64,000 nt of DNA, taken from ZAX-1 sp046533095. GTDB taxonomy: Bacteria; Bacillota; Clostridia; Lachnospirales; Lachnospiraceae. Position 1 is the first letter of the stretch. Each line of letters starts with the position of its first letter. Location of the stretch: assembly GCA_046533095.1 (NCBI GenBank), contig JAJQRA010000019.1, forward strand, positions 1-64,000, read 5' to 3'. The position numbers were made by a program, and so were the translations under genes. Below are positions 25,594 through 34,159 of the stretch, piece by piece. The notes under the pieces are model-generated. The model searched no databases, had not been told where the DNA came from, and saw nothing but the letters and a program-made list of their open reading frames with translations.

Positions 25594-25622
25594 ATTGTAG
25601 CATACATACAACATAAATACAA
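25594..25622 (-). promoter_or_regulatory. Promoter of rpsB-tsf
   Basis: TTGTAT (25617–25622), 17-bp spacer, TACAAT (25594–25599) with a TGC extended -10. It separates translation genes from the end of the fla/che cluster. No terminator is evident between the MltG-like gene and this promoter. Confidence 0.65.
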
Positions 25623-25728
25623 TACTATTTGAAATTTTCTTACTATTTTAAAAATTCCTTGTTATTTAAAATTCTACTACATGTTGCCATTTGATTTTTG
25701 CCGGTTTTATGATTTAAACTTTAACTGC

Positions 25729-26283
25729 TCAAGGAGTGCTTGGCTTTGCAGTCAAAATAGCGATAATTTCCTCTTCCGTAGAGCCTATTGGTATACTATA
25801 AGCGCCCACATGCAGTTCATTATCTGCCTCGGTATCAACCATATATCGGTTAAAGGTTTCTGCATTTTTAATTAAACCAGCGTCAAATAATTTCTGGCTT
25901 ACCTTATCGGAATACTCTCCGGGCAGTATCTCAATCGGAACGAATCCTTCTTCCGGTAGAGCATCCTCTGCTTCCTGCGTATCCGCCTCTTGCTGCTGGC
26001 TTGTGGCATCTGGCTCTCCATCCGCTTGGTTTGTTGTATCAGCCGGAATATCTGCCTCTCCATCTGCTTCTTTTGCCTTGGTATTCTCTTCATCTTCAGC
26101 TTTCTCTATATTGTCTGTATCCGTATTGATTTCTTCCGGAACTACCATACCAAGTTCTTTGGCTCTCTCAATGATTTGAAGATTTGTCAAGTCCTCTTTT
26201 CTGCCCGAAAAAGAAATTGCCATAATAACGACAGTCACCATGATCCCTACTGCCAGACCTCTAAAATAATATTTTAGTTTCAT
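25729..26283 (-). CDS. Membrane-anchored protein with MltG-like N-terminal (LysM-like) domain
   Basis: 184 residues: an N-terminal membrane anchor (RGLAVGIMVTVVIMAISFS), a long acidic Glu/Asp/Ala linker (about 50–115), then a domain EGFVPIEILPGEYSDKVSQK…GLIKNAETFNRYM…VGAYSIPIGSTEEEIIAIL. The last part resembles the LysM-like subdomain that precedes the catalytic domain in MltG lytic transglycosylases. The catalytic domain itself is absent. It may bind peptidoglycan. Its ATG overlaps the stop of the DUF6115 gene (ATGA), so it is the last gene of the fla/che cluster. Confidence 0.6.
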   Translation of the reverse strand: MKLKYYFRGLAVGIMVTVVIMAISFSGRKEDLTNLQIIERAKELGMVVPEEINTDTDNIEKAEDEENTKAKEADGEADIPADTTNQADGEPDATSQQQEADTQEAEDALPEEGFVPIEILPGEYSDKVSQKLFDAGLIKNAETFNRYMVDTEADNELHVGAYSIPIGSTEEEIIAILTAKPSTP

Positions 26284-27020
26284 TCTTCTTCCTCATTATA
26301 TAAGTCTATTACCAATTTTACTTCACCTAGACCAAGGCTTAGTTTCCTTGCAATTTCAATCACACTCATTCCCTGCTTATGCAAGTTTAAAATAGAACGG
26401 TTGTGGTTAGACTCATCTACGATTTCTTCCTCATCTTGCTTTGCCGCCACTGAAGTTATTGCCTCACTTGATTCCAGACTGTTTTTATTTTGTTTTCCTT
26501 TTTCCGTCTTTTGCCCTTTGCTTAAAGCAGCCGGCTTCCCTACGTTTTCTTTTTCCGGTACATTCAGCGCAATATTGTTTGTATCCGTAATTGTGTGAAC
26601 GACATCCTCTTCTAACTGTTCTAAATCTGACTTTAGTTTTTGCAGTTTACCGGCATATTGCACCAAATCTGCATGTTTATCGTTTAACATACTATATAAA
26701 AACATGACTTCATTGTGTGTTTTATGAATAGATTCCAACACCGTATCCGAAAATTCACTGATTGCCTTTATTTTTTCATTTGTTTCCTTGTCCAGTGCAA
26801 TATCTACCTTATCGATAGATTGGTCAATGGACTCCTCTATCATGGCATCTATTTTTTCTTTTGTACCTGACATATTTTTCTCTAAAATCCGTTTCATTGC
26901 CACAGTACTTAATTTAGATATTTCTTCTAAATCTTTTTGTGTCAGTTTTTCTGTTAAAAAAAAACTTCCAATCATCAAAATAATACCTATTACAATTAAA
27001 ACAATTTCTACTGTTGTCAT
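26280..27020 (-). CDS. DUF6115 membrane-anchored coiled-coil protein
   Basis: The 246-residue protein starts with one membrane segment (VEIVLIVIGIILMIGSFFL), continues as long helical coiled coil (about 25–150; repeated E-K-I and heptad patterns) and a low-complexity linker. It ends in a small helix-turn-helix-like module (ILNLHKQGMSVIEIARKLSL, GLGEVKLVIDLY). This layout is typical of DUF6115 proteins found at the ends of clostridial flagellar operons. Function unknown; possibly a scaffold near the flagellar base. Confidence 0.65.
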   Translation of the reverse strand: MTTVEIVLIVIGIILMIGSFFLTEKLTQKDLEEISKLSTVAMKRILEKNMSGTKEKIDAMIEESIDQSIDKVDIALDKETNEKIKAISEFSDTVLESIHKTHNEVMFLYSMLNDKHADLVQYAGKLQKLKSDLEQLEEDVVHTITDTNNIALNVPEKENVGKPAALSKGQKTEKGKQNKNSLESSEAITSVAAKQDEEEIVDESNHNRSILNLHKQGMSVIEIARKLSLGLGEVKLVIDLYNEEEE

Positions 27021-27044
27021 AATAAACCTACCTATAATTTATTC

Positions 27045-27368
27045 TCATATAGATATATCAAATCCACCATGTGGCATTTTAGGCGTTACCTTGCCATCTC
27101 CTTGCAGAGTTTCTTTTTTTGACTTCTTTTTTTTGCGTCCATCCTCATATTTATTCTTGCCTTCTTTTCTGGCATCGTATTTGTATTCCGGATTTTCTGT
27201 ATCATCCGGATTATTTACTTTCTGCATATGATGCGTTGTTTCTTTCATTGACTGCACCTGCATTGCCTGTTGCTGAAAAACGGGCCGATTGTTTTCATTC
27301 TGCTTTTGAATGCTTCCCTCTTGCGTTGTCTGTATCATACCGTTTAAAACTACTGGTCTGATGGACAT
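27045..27368 (-). CDS. Small hydrophilic protein in the flagellar cluster
   Basis: A protein of 107 residues starting SIRPVVLNGMIQTTQEGSIQ after the initiator Met, Gln-rich at the start and with a very basic run near the end (GRKKKKSKKE). No membrane segment or known domain. The ATG at 27368 has GAAGGAG 9 nt upstream. Similar short proteins with an N-terminal R-P-V-x-x-x-x-M-I-Q motif occur in clostridial flagellar operons, but I cannot name a family. Confidence 0.55.
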   Translation of the reverse strand: MSIRPVVLNGMIQTTQEGSIQKQNENNRPVFQQQAMQVQSMKETTHHMQKVNNPDDTENPEYKYDARKEGKNKYEDGRKKKKSKKETLQGDGKVTPKMPHGGFDISI

Positions 27369-27391
27369 AGTAATCAACTCCTTCGCATTTG

Positions 27392-27412
27392 AACAGCCTT
27401 AGTGGCTGTGGT
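27392..27412 (-). other. Short intercistronic hairpin
   Basis: CAGCC-ACTAA-GGCTG forms a small hairpin between fapA and the next gene. A similar AGCC-rCTA-GGCT core recurs inside the hairpin between fliE and fliF. Confidence 0.35.
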
Positions 27413-27423
27413 ACTTTTTAACC

Positions 27424-29040
27424 CTATACTGGCTGAATAGCAATTTCGCCCTTCTCAATTGAAAATTGAGAAAAAGAACGTTGGTCCTTCACGACCATTG
27501 TTTGATCGGAAATAGCTAGTTCCACTCCGGCATACACGGTACCCCTTACTTTGATTTTTGCACTTTTTGAAGACTTAAGTTTTTCCTGTAGCTGCTCCAT
27601 TTCTTTCGCATAGTCCTCTAGCTCCGCTTGCCTAATCTTATACGTCTTTGCAAGCGATTGCACCTGTATCATTCTTTGAGCCCCTGAAGCTGTTTGTTTT
27701 GTTTTATCTTGTTTCGCCTTATCCTGGAAATTTTTTAAAATAGGTTTGATTTGGTCTATTTCCTTATTGATTTTTACGACCTCTTTTTGCAGGAATCCGT
27801 AACGTTCTTTCACTGCCGGATCTACCCCAACCTCAATCTTGGTTCCGGCTCCCCCCATGTCGGATCCAATGGTCTGCGCTTCCACGCTATTGCCTGCACG
27901 CACCAGCCCTCCGCTTACAAAGCCTTTTTTCCCACGTACCCGGATGTCTGTTCCCGCTGATACGCTACTGTTCATAATCGCACCGGTTTCAATATAGCCT
28001 CCCGCATAGAGTGTTGCATTTTCAACAAATTTCGTAATAATGTTGCTTTGAGCTGTCACACTTCCTTTCGTTCTTCCATTAATGCCACGCTTTACGATCA
28101 CCTGTCCGCCTGCCCTTAAAATAGCGCCTTCCACAACACCGTTTACAATAATGTCGCCTTTTGCCTCCACAATAAATCCGGCTTTAATATTTCCTTTCAC
28201 CGAAACGCTCCCATCATAGCAGATATTCCCGATCGTATTATCCACATCGGCAGGCACTTCAAATACATTTGAAACAAATATTTTCCCTTGGATTAGGCTT
28301 ACATGGCCACTCACCATAGAATATAGCTGTGTCCGATCCTCAGATAGTTTAAAGTTATTTCCAAAGTCCAGTTTCGCTGGTTTTACCTGTCTTGGTATAC
28401 TTTCCTGTCCATGCACATCTTTCCCCGGCTTTCCAGCAACTTCCTTGTGCAAGGTCGCTAAGAGCTGGTCTTCCTCCACATGGCTGATCGTATTTAAGTC
28501 TTTATAGTCTACACTTCCGTCTTCATTGTGTTTCGGCTTTATATTCAAATCTGTGTTGAAAAAATACTCAATCCAAGCATCTGTTCCCTGTACCGGTTCA
28601 ATCCCCTTTGCAATCACATAGTCTTTACAGTAGTCCCGCTCTTTTAATATATTTCGTATTATTTCTTTGTCGATTCCCGTCGTTATCTTATGAAAATTCA
28701 GTTCCCCTACAACTTCTTTTTCCGTAATGGATTTGCCTTTGTTGGATGGCGGGTAAAAGCGACAAGAAACAAGCATCTTATCCGGTGAAATCGTTACGGC
28801 AATTCTCTCGTTTTCATCGTAGCCTGTCCATTGCCCCACATTGATTTCATAACTATCTTGCGTATTCGTAACAGCACGGTTCAACTCTTTTAAATCATAT
28901 GCACTGTAATTCCTATCATCTAAATAGCTTATGACTTCTTTTACATCTAGGGGTATGCCCCCATTTTCCGGTGGAAAAATTTGTAAATATGCCCTATTGT
29001 CCCGAATATCTAATTTAAAATATCCATTTTTACCTTCCAT
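27424..29040 (-). CDS. FapA family (DUF342) polymer-forming protein
   Basis: The 538-residue protein has an N-terminal β-region, a run of glycine-spaced β-helix turns at about 260–385 (GNICYDGSVSVKGNIKAGF, GDIIVNGVVEGAILRAGG, SAGTDIRVRGKKGFVSGG) and a C-terminal coiled coil (about 395–490). FapA/DUF342 proteins form β-helices and are frequently placed in flagellar and chemotaxis clusters of Firmicutes; their role is not established. Placed just after fliA, as in related genomes. Confidence 0.8.
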   Translation of the reverse strand: MEGKNGYFKLDIRDNRAYLQIFPPENGGIPLDVKEVISYLDDRNYSAYDLKELNRAVTNTQDSYEINVGQWTGYDENERIAVTISPDKMLVSCRFYPPSNKGKSITEKEVVGELNFHKITTGIDKEIIRNILKERDYCKDYVIAKGIEPVQGTDAWIEYFFNTDLNIKPKHNEDGSVDYKDLNTISHVEEDQLLATLHKEVAGKPGKDVHGQESIPRQVKPAKLDFGNNFKLSEDRTQLYSMVSGHVSLIQGKIFVSNVFEVPADVDNTIGNICYDGSVSVKGNIKAGFIVEAKGDIIVNGVVEGAILRAGGQVIVKRGINGRTKGSVTAQSNIITKFVENATLYAGGYIETGAIMNSSVSAGTDIRVRGKKGFVSGGLVRAGNSVEAQTIGSDMGGAGTKIEVGVDPAVKERYGFLQKEVVKINKEIDQIKPILKNFQDKAKQDKTKQTASGAQRMIQVQSLAKTYKIRQAELEDYAKEMEQLQEKLKSSKSAKIKVRGTVYAGVELAISDQTMVVKDQRSFSQFSIEKGEIAIQPV

Positions 29041-29087
29041 GTTTTACTCCTATCTATCCTCTTTTAAAAATACCCCTACAGATTTCG

Positions 29088-29852
29088 CTAGTCTACGAGT
29101 ATATTCATGTATTCTCCCATTCTTTGTTTCATTTTCAGCAATGCTTTTGTATGCAGCTGTGATATTCTGGATTCTGACACTTCCAGAATATGGCTGATTT
29201 CCTTTAGTGTCAAGTCTTCATAGTAATAAAATAAAATTACTTTACGCTCTTTTTCAGTTAGCAGCTGTAGCGCTTCACCCAAAACTTTTTTTAGCTCTTC
29301 CTCTTCAATTGCCTGCTCCGGTTGGACAAAATGGGAATTGCCGGTAGCGTCCATCATAGGCTCGCTCCCCTGCTCCACATATTCGTTCAAAGAAATTATA
29401 TTCGTAATTTTAAGTTTTGATTGCCAGTTTACTAATTCCTCCCCAGTTAGGCCTAGTTTTGCCGCAATTTCTTCATCAAGCGCTACTCTGCCTGTGCTTG
29501 CCTCAATACTTCTGATTGCCTCATCTATTTTGCGTTGTTTTTGCCGCACCGTCCTTGGAATCCAATCCATTTTCCGGATCTGATCCAAAATAGCGCCTCT
29601 AATACGCAAACTGGCATATGTTTCAAATTTAACATCCTTTTTTAAATCAAATTTATCGATTGCATCTATGAGTCCAAACACTCCATAGCCGGCCAAATCA
29701 TCGTATTCCACGTTATTGCCCAGATACATGCTCAATCTTCCTGCTACAATTTTGACTAAAGGTGCATACTCTATTATGATCTGTTCCCGAAGTTCAGGAG
29801 CCCGAGTTTTCATATAACTCTCCCACAGTTTTTCTTTCTCTGCTGCATTCAT
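29088..29852 (-). CDS. fliA: Flagellar sigma factor (FliA/WhiG family, sigma-28)
   Basis: A 254-residue sigma-70-family protein. Region 2 includes EYDDLAGYGVFGLIDAIDKF and KFETYASLRIRGAILDQIRK; region 3 contains WIPRTVRQKQRKI; region 4 contains LTLKEISHILEVSESRISQL. It directs RNA polymerase to late flagellar promoters such as flagellin. The upstream ATG at 29867 lies inside the GGAGGCG ribosome-binding site, so the start is the ATG at 29852. No anti-sigma FlgM gene is in the window. Confidence 0.92.
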   Translation of the reverse strand: MNAAEKEKLWESYMKTRAPELREQIIIEYAPLVKIVAGRLSMYLGNNVEYDDLAGYGVFGLIDAIDKFDLKKDVKFETYASLRIRGAILDQIRKMDWIPRTVRQKQRKIDEAIRSIEASTGRVALDEEIAAKLGLTGEELVNWQSKLKITNIISLNEYVEQGSEPMMDATGNSHFVQPEQAIEEEELKKVLGEALQLLTEKERKVILFYYYEDLTLKEISHILEVSESRISQLHTKALLKMKQRMGEYMNILVD

Positions 29853-29940
29853 GGTAAGCGCCTCCATGTATTAAACACCCGGGGATACATTGACTACTTG
29901 GTTGCGGTGTCCCTTTGCTGTGTTTCCTTTTCTTCATTCC

Positions 29941-30243
29941 CTATTCTTCTGCTTGTGCTTCTAATGAACCTGCTTCTGCAGTTTGCATTTCAATCGGTTC
30001 ACCATTCTCATCTAATTCAGGTTCCGTTTTTATTTCAGACTCTGTTTCCGGTTCTTCCATAATTTTAGGAAAATTAAAATCTAGAACTAATTTTATAACA
30101 CACCCTAGCATATAAAATCCAACCAGAACAATCAACAGGGTTTTTAAAAACGCAGCCAGTTCCATATGGTTAAAAACAGCCATCAGACAAGTAATAATTC
30201 CTGCAATCATCATGATTACCGCAGGTATTGGTTTTGTATTCAT
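29941..30243 (-). CDS. Small two-pass membrane protein between cheD and fliA
   Basis: 100 residues with two hydrophobic segments (IPAVIMMIAGIITCLMAVF and FLKTLLIVLVGFYMLGCVI) and an acidic, Glu-rich cytosolic tail. No known domain. Proteins of this shape between the chemotaxis and sigma genes are seen in clostridial fla/che clusters. The function is unknown. Confidence 0.6.
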   Translation of the reverse strand: MNTKPIPAVIMMIAGIITCLMAVFNHMELAAFLKTLLIVLVGFYMLGCVIKLVLDFNFPKIMEEPETESEIKTEPELDENGEPIEMQTAEAGSLEAQAEE

Positions 30244-30259
30244 ATCCCATCCCTCAAGA

Positions 30260-30742
30260 CTATATTTTTTTCAATGGTTTCCCTACTGATTTTATGAAAA
30301 ATTCTCCAGTTTCCGTATATAATTCAACTGTCCTACCATAATTTAATCCAGTTTCCTGTGCCAAAAGCCTTATGCCAAGCTCTTTTAGTTTTTGCTTACT
30401 GGCTTCCGCGTTTCGAAACCCAATATTTCCGATCGTGGTCTGATTACCCACCTCGAACATTTTTGCACCGCCCGCAATCTTAGACACCAGCCTTGTTTTT
30501 ACAGCACCTGCCGCCACCATTCTTCTTACTAATTCAACAATCCCGGTATCTGCAAATTTCGCAATATTGGAATTGTTTTTCATCTGCGTACTATCTGGCA
30601 ACATAATATGTGCTAATCCCCCAATTTTTGTAACGGGGTCATATAGTGCTATACCAATACAAGAGCCTAGTCCCAGCGTGGTGATCATATCAGGGTTCTT
30701 GCAAATATTTAAGTCTGCCATTCCTACTTTAACTGTACCCAT
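30260..30742 (-). CDS. cheD: Chemoreceptor glutamine deamidase CheD
   Basis: The 160-residue protein has the CheD signature TTLGLGSCIGIALYDP with the catalytic Cys, GGLAHIMLPDS with the catalytic His, and a following Thr. It deamidates glutamines on methyl-accepting chemoreceptors and partners CheC, whose gene is adjacent. RQKIGNIG-type contacts (GNQTTIGNIGFRNAE) are also visible. Normal length. Confidence 0.93.
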   Translation of the reverse strand: MGTVKVGMADLNICKNPDMITTLGLGSCIGIALYDPVTKIGGLAHIMLPDSTQMKNNSNIAKFADTGIVELVRRMVAAGAVKTRLVSKIAGGAKMFEVGNQTTIGNIGFRNAEASKQKLKELGIRLLAQETGLNYGRTVELYTETGEFFIKSVGKPLKKI

Positions 30743-30755
30743 CGCTAAAAGCTCC

Positions 30756-31376
30756 TTATAGTGAAATTCCCAGTGACGTTAATATTTTATCATAGGAGTC
30801 TAATTCCGGCAATAATATAAAAAAGCCGTTAATTTTTACATCATCTCCAAATTCTGTTTCTATTAAAAGAGCATTGTCGCCGTATTGGCCAAATTGTATC
30901 GCCGGTACACTCAAAATTGCAGCTGCCATATCAATCGAAAGAAAGGGAACGGATTTTGATATTTTCAATTGCGTCAGTGCCGACAGTGCTGACAAGTAGG
31001 CACCGGAAATGATATTTCCAATCTCTATTAATGCTGATAAGTCCATTTCCGTGAATTCTCCGGCATAGCCGGCATCCCTGCCCATCAACGAATTTACAAG
31101 AAAATGCGCTGATTCCATTGTTAGCAAGAACATCATGCTCCCAGAAATATCCGTTCCTACTTCCAGATATATTCCTGCAATTGTGTCATCTTCTGCTGAT
31201 ATTGCCGTACCAAGTTCCTGAAATGTCAATAATTTTACCTGTGGAACTTTCATATCCAAACGTATGTTTAACATCTGTGAAATTGCCGTGGTCGCATTTC
31301 CTGCCCCTATATTCCCTATTTCTTTTAATACATCAAAATAAATCTCATTTACTTGTTCAAAACTAAAATTGGACAT
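30756..31376 (-). CDS. cheC: CheY-P phosphatase CheC
   Basis: The 206-residue protein has two CheC-type active-site helices, EIGNIGAGNATTAISQML (about 17–34) and EIGNIISGAYLSALSALT (about 116–133), each with the conserved Glu and Asn. It dephosphorylates CheY-P and is activated by CheD. It is separated from cheW by a 174-bp gap that holds a terminator-like hairpin. Confidence 0.92.
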   Translation of the reverse strand: MSNFSFEQVNEIYFDVLKEIGNIGAGNATTAISQMLNIRLDMKVPQVKLLTFQELGTAISAEDDTIAGIYLEVGTDISGSMMFLLTMESAHFLVNSLMGRDAGYAGEFTEMDLSALIEIGNIISGAYLSALSALTQLKISKSVPFLSIDMAAAILSVPAIQFGQYGDNALLIETEFGDDVKINGFFILLPELDSYDKILTSLGISL

Positions 31377-31416
31377 ACTGCATCTCCGCCTTTTTCATGA
31401 ATCCTTTTTGTAAAAA

Positions 31417-31457
31417 GGCTGTTGCAAAATGGCTACTTCTTATATCTTGCAACAGCC
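31417..31457 (-). terminator. Intrinsic-type terminator between cheW and cheC
   Basis: GGCTGTTGCAA / TTGCAACAGCC (11-bp perfect stem, 19-nt loop) followed on the minus strand by TTTTTAC. It lies inside the che cluster, downstream of cheW. The stem sequence starts GGCTGTT, the same as the ends of the inverted-repeat element at 50,026–50,141. Confidence 0.6.
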
Positions 31458-31550
31458 CCTCCTTGTGCCTTAGCATACTTAAACATTCCTCGTAACTACC
31501 TGTTGTACTTTACATACCGACATGCTAAATAATGATCTGTCCTCTTACCA

Positions 31551-32015
31551 TTATACGTATTCTCTCTCTTCAATGATACAATTAATATCAAATAAGGAAA
31601 TTAATTCATCACCATGTTTGCCAATCCCATTAATATAATTGCTCTTTTCATCCTTTACATTGGAAGCTACCTTGTCAATTTCTTCTGTGCTAAGGGTTAC
31701 AACCTCTTTTACTTCATCAATAATCATGCCTAATGCACCCTGCTGTTCCACTTTCAGTACAATAATACGCGAATCATCCGTAAAGACATCTGCCGGCAAT
31801 CCCATCTTGGTACGTATACTCATAACCGGGACTACCTCACCCCTTAGGTTAATAATTCCATTAAAATAGGATGGTGCTTTTGGTACTCTTGTAATTTTCT
31901 GCATCCGAACGATATTGTCAATATATTTAATATCAATTCCATATTGCTCATCTTCGATTTTTACAACAATATATTGCCTTAGTTCTATTTCTGCAAGTTC
32001 TACATTGCTTTCCAT
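31551..32015 (-). CDS. cheW: Chemotaxis coupling protein CheW
   Basis: The 154-residue β-barrel protein contains YIVVKIEDEQYGIDIKYIDN, VPKAPSYFNGIINLRGEVVP (CheW signature) and LGMIIDEVKEVVTL. It links chemoreceptors to the CheA kinase at the membrane-associated array. It starts 16 bp after cheA ends. Confidence 0.93.
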   Translation of the reverse strand: MESNVELAEIELRQYIVVKIEDEQYGIDIKYIDNIVRMQKITRVPKAPSYFNGIINLRGEVVPVMSIRTKMGLPADVFTDDSRIIVLKVEQQGALGMIIDEVKEVVTLSTEEIDKVASNVKDEKSNYINGIGKHGDELISLFDINCIIEEREYV

Positions 32016-32031
32016 TTACAACCCCCTCCTT

Positions 32032-34158
32032 TTACATTAAAGTATTGACATCTAAAATCAAAGCAACTTCACCATCGCCTAAGATAGTTGCACCGCTTAT
32101 AATTCTGTTATTTTCAATATACTTGCCAAGTGATTTAATCACAATTTCCTGCTGTCCCATAAGGTTGTCTACCACTAGCCCGGCAGATTCCGCCCCTTTT
32201 CTAACGATAACAACGGTCAGGCTCTTCTCTTCCTCATCCTTTGGCTCAATATCAAGCAACGCGTCTACCCGGATCAGCGGAATAACGGTCCCTCTTATAT
32301 TTATTACTTCTTTTGCCTGTACATATTTAATTTCCTCTACGGAAATATCTTCTATCGTCTGAATAGAACCTAAAGCAATGGCATATTTTTCTTCTCTTAT
32401 TTCAACCATTAACGCTTGGATAATTGCAAGGGTCAATGGTAGGCGTACAGTAAACTTAGAGCCCTCTCCAAGTACACTATTTACTTCTACATCGCCACCT
32501 AATGCCTCAATATTTGATTTTACAACGTCAAGCCCAACGCCACGCCCGGAAACGTCTGTTATTTCCTTTGCCATCGAAAAGCTTGGCATAAAGAGAAAAT
32601 CTATGATTTCCTTCTGGCTTAGGAATTCTGCCTGTTCCGCTGAAACAATTCCACGTTCAATTGCTTTTGCCTTTACCGTTTCAGTATTGATACCATTTCC
32701 ATCATCACTAACCTCAATAACGACATTATTGCCCTCTTGGAATGCATTTAAATAAATAGATCCTGTTTCCGGTTTGCCCCGTTCCACACGCACTTCTGTG
32801 CTTTCCAGCCCATGGTCTGCTGAATTACGCAGTAAATGCTGTAGCGGATCACCAATCTGGTCAACCACCGTCCGATCTAATTCTGTATCTTCACCACTCA
32901 TAATCAGTTGCATCTTTTTGTCTAGTTTTTTCGCCAAATCGCGAATCAGACGTGGGAATTTGTTGACAACACTTTCAATCGGAACCATCCTTACCTTCAT
33001 AACAGATTCGTGCAGGCTTGTCGTAATTCGTTCCAAATATTCAATCTGTTCGTGGAACAGCTGGTTTTGGAAATTCCCGCCCCCTGTCGCACTAATCGAT
33101 ACAAGGGAGTTTTTTGCAATAATCAACTCGCTTACTTGGTTCATCAATGCATCCAGCTTTTCAATATCAACACGGACAGTCCTATTTGCCACCGGTTTCG
33201 CCGCCGTCGGTTTTGCCGGTGCTGCCTGCTTTACAGCAACGGGCTGTTTTGGCACTTCTTTCTTCACGATGGAAGCCGGCTGCTGTGCCGCCGCCTTCGC
33301 TTCCGCCTCCTCTTTCGCCACTTGCTCGTCTACTTTCTTTTGGTATGCTTCTGCAATGGCGGCAGTCGTTATCTGCTGTCCTCTTACTTCTGCAATTTCA
33401 GAAACGGAGCTTGAGGCTTCTATTATTTTTTCCAGAGATTCTTCTGCCGCTACAAAAAGGTAAAACTCTGAATCAAAGTTTTCGTCTTCTATATCCTGCA
33501 TGCTTGGACTATAAACTACAATATCACCAAATTCTTCGATTGACTTAAATACAAGTATAGACCTTGCCGCCCTTAATAGGCAGTCATCTTCTACCACAAC
33601 GGTCAATGCATAAATATTTTGCCCTTTTTCTTCCGCTTCCTTTAGTTCTTCTTTTTCTTTATCTGAAAGTTCTATGTCAAAATAGTTGCCGAAACCTTGC
33701 TCTTCTTCTGCAGTGGCAGGTACATTCGCCTGTGCCTCTGGTTTTGCTTCTTTTGCATCCCCCTGTTTTCCCGTCCCTACTTTTAGGATCGAATCTAGTT
33801 TCTGAATAATCGGTTCGTTGTCATCTGTCCCCTCGTCGGAACTGCTCTTAACGCTCTCTAAATAGCCATCCAGCGCATCTAAACATTGAAAGAGGACATC
33901 TACCAGTTCGCTGGTTACTTTCATATTGTCTTCACGCACTTCTTGGAATATATTTTCCATTACATGCGTCAGATGCTGCATTCTTTTAAAGCCCATTGTA
34001 CCTGCCATTCCTTTTAAGGAATGTGCCGCTCTAAAGATTTCATTGATCGTATCCATATTCTCCGGTTCACTTTCCAAAGTCATGATACAATCGCTTAAAT
34101 CCTGTAGATGGCCATTTGTTTCATCGATAAAAATCTCAAGATATTGACTTACATCCAT
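32032..34158 (-). CDS. cheA: Chemotaxis histidine kinase CheA
   Basis: A 708-residue kinase with an HPt domain at its start (FRAAHSLKGMAGTMGF, phospho-acceptor His46). Next come a linker, a P2-like CheY/CheB-binding region and an Ala/Pro/Lys linker (about 285–325). A dimerisation helix pair begins VRVDIEKLDALMNQVSELI; the ATPase domain shows HLLRNSADHGLES, DDGNGI and SGRGVGLDVVKSNI; a CheW-like C-terminal domain ends the protein. It phosphorylates CheY and CheB in response to receptors. The start at 34158 follows GGGGG by 9 nt and lies just after the cheB stop. Confidence 0.94.
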   Translation of the reverse strand: MDVSQYLEIFIDETNGHLQDLSDCIMTLESEPENMDTINEIFRAAHSLKGMAGTMGFKRMQHLTHVMENIFQEVREDNMKVTSELVDVLFQCLDALDGYLESVKSSSDEGTDDNEPIIQKLDSILKVGTGKQGDAKEAKPEAQANVPATAEEEQGFGNYFDIELSDKEKEELKEAEEKGQNIYALTVVVEDDCLLRAARSILVFKSIEEFGDIVVYSPSMQDIEDENFDSEFYLFVAAEESLEKIIEASSSVSEIAEVRGQQITTAAIAEAYQKKVDEQVAKEEAEAKAAAQQPASIVKKEVPKQPVAVKQAAPAKPTAAKPVANRTVRVDIEKLDALMNQVSELIIAKNSLVSISATGGGNFQNQLFHEQIEYLERITTSLHESVMKVRMVPIESVVNKFPRLIRDLAKKLDKKMQLIMSGEDTELDRTVVDQIGDPLQHLLRNSADHGLESTEVRVERGKPETGSIYLNAFQEGNNVVIEVSDDGNGINTETVKAKAIERGIVSAEQAEFLSQKEIIDFLFMPSFSMAKEITDVSGRGVGLDVVKSNIEALGGDVEVNSVLGEGSKFTVRLPLTLAIIQALMVEIREEKYAIALGSIQTIEDISVEEIKYVQAKEVINIRGTVIPLIRVDALLDIEPKDEEEKSLTVVIVRKGAESAGLVVDNLMGQQEIVIKSLGKYIENNRIISGATILGDGEVALILDVNTLM

Positions 34159-34159
34159 A

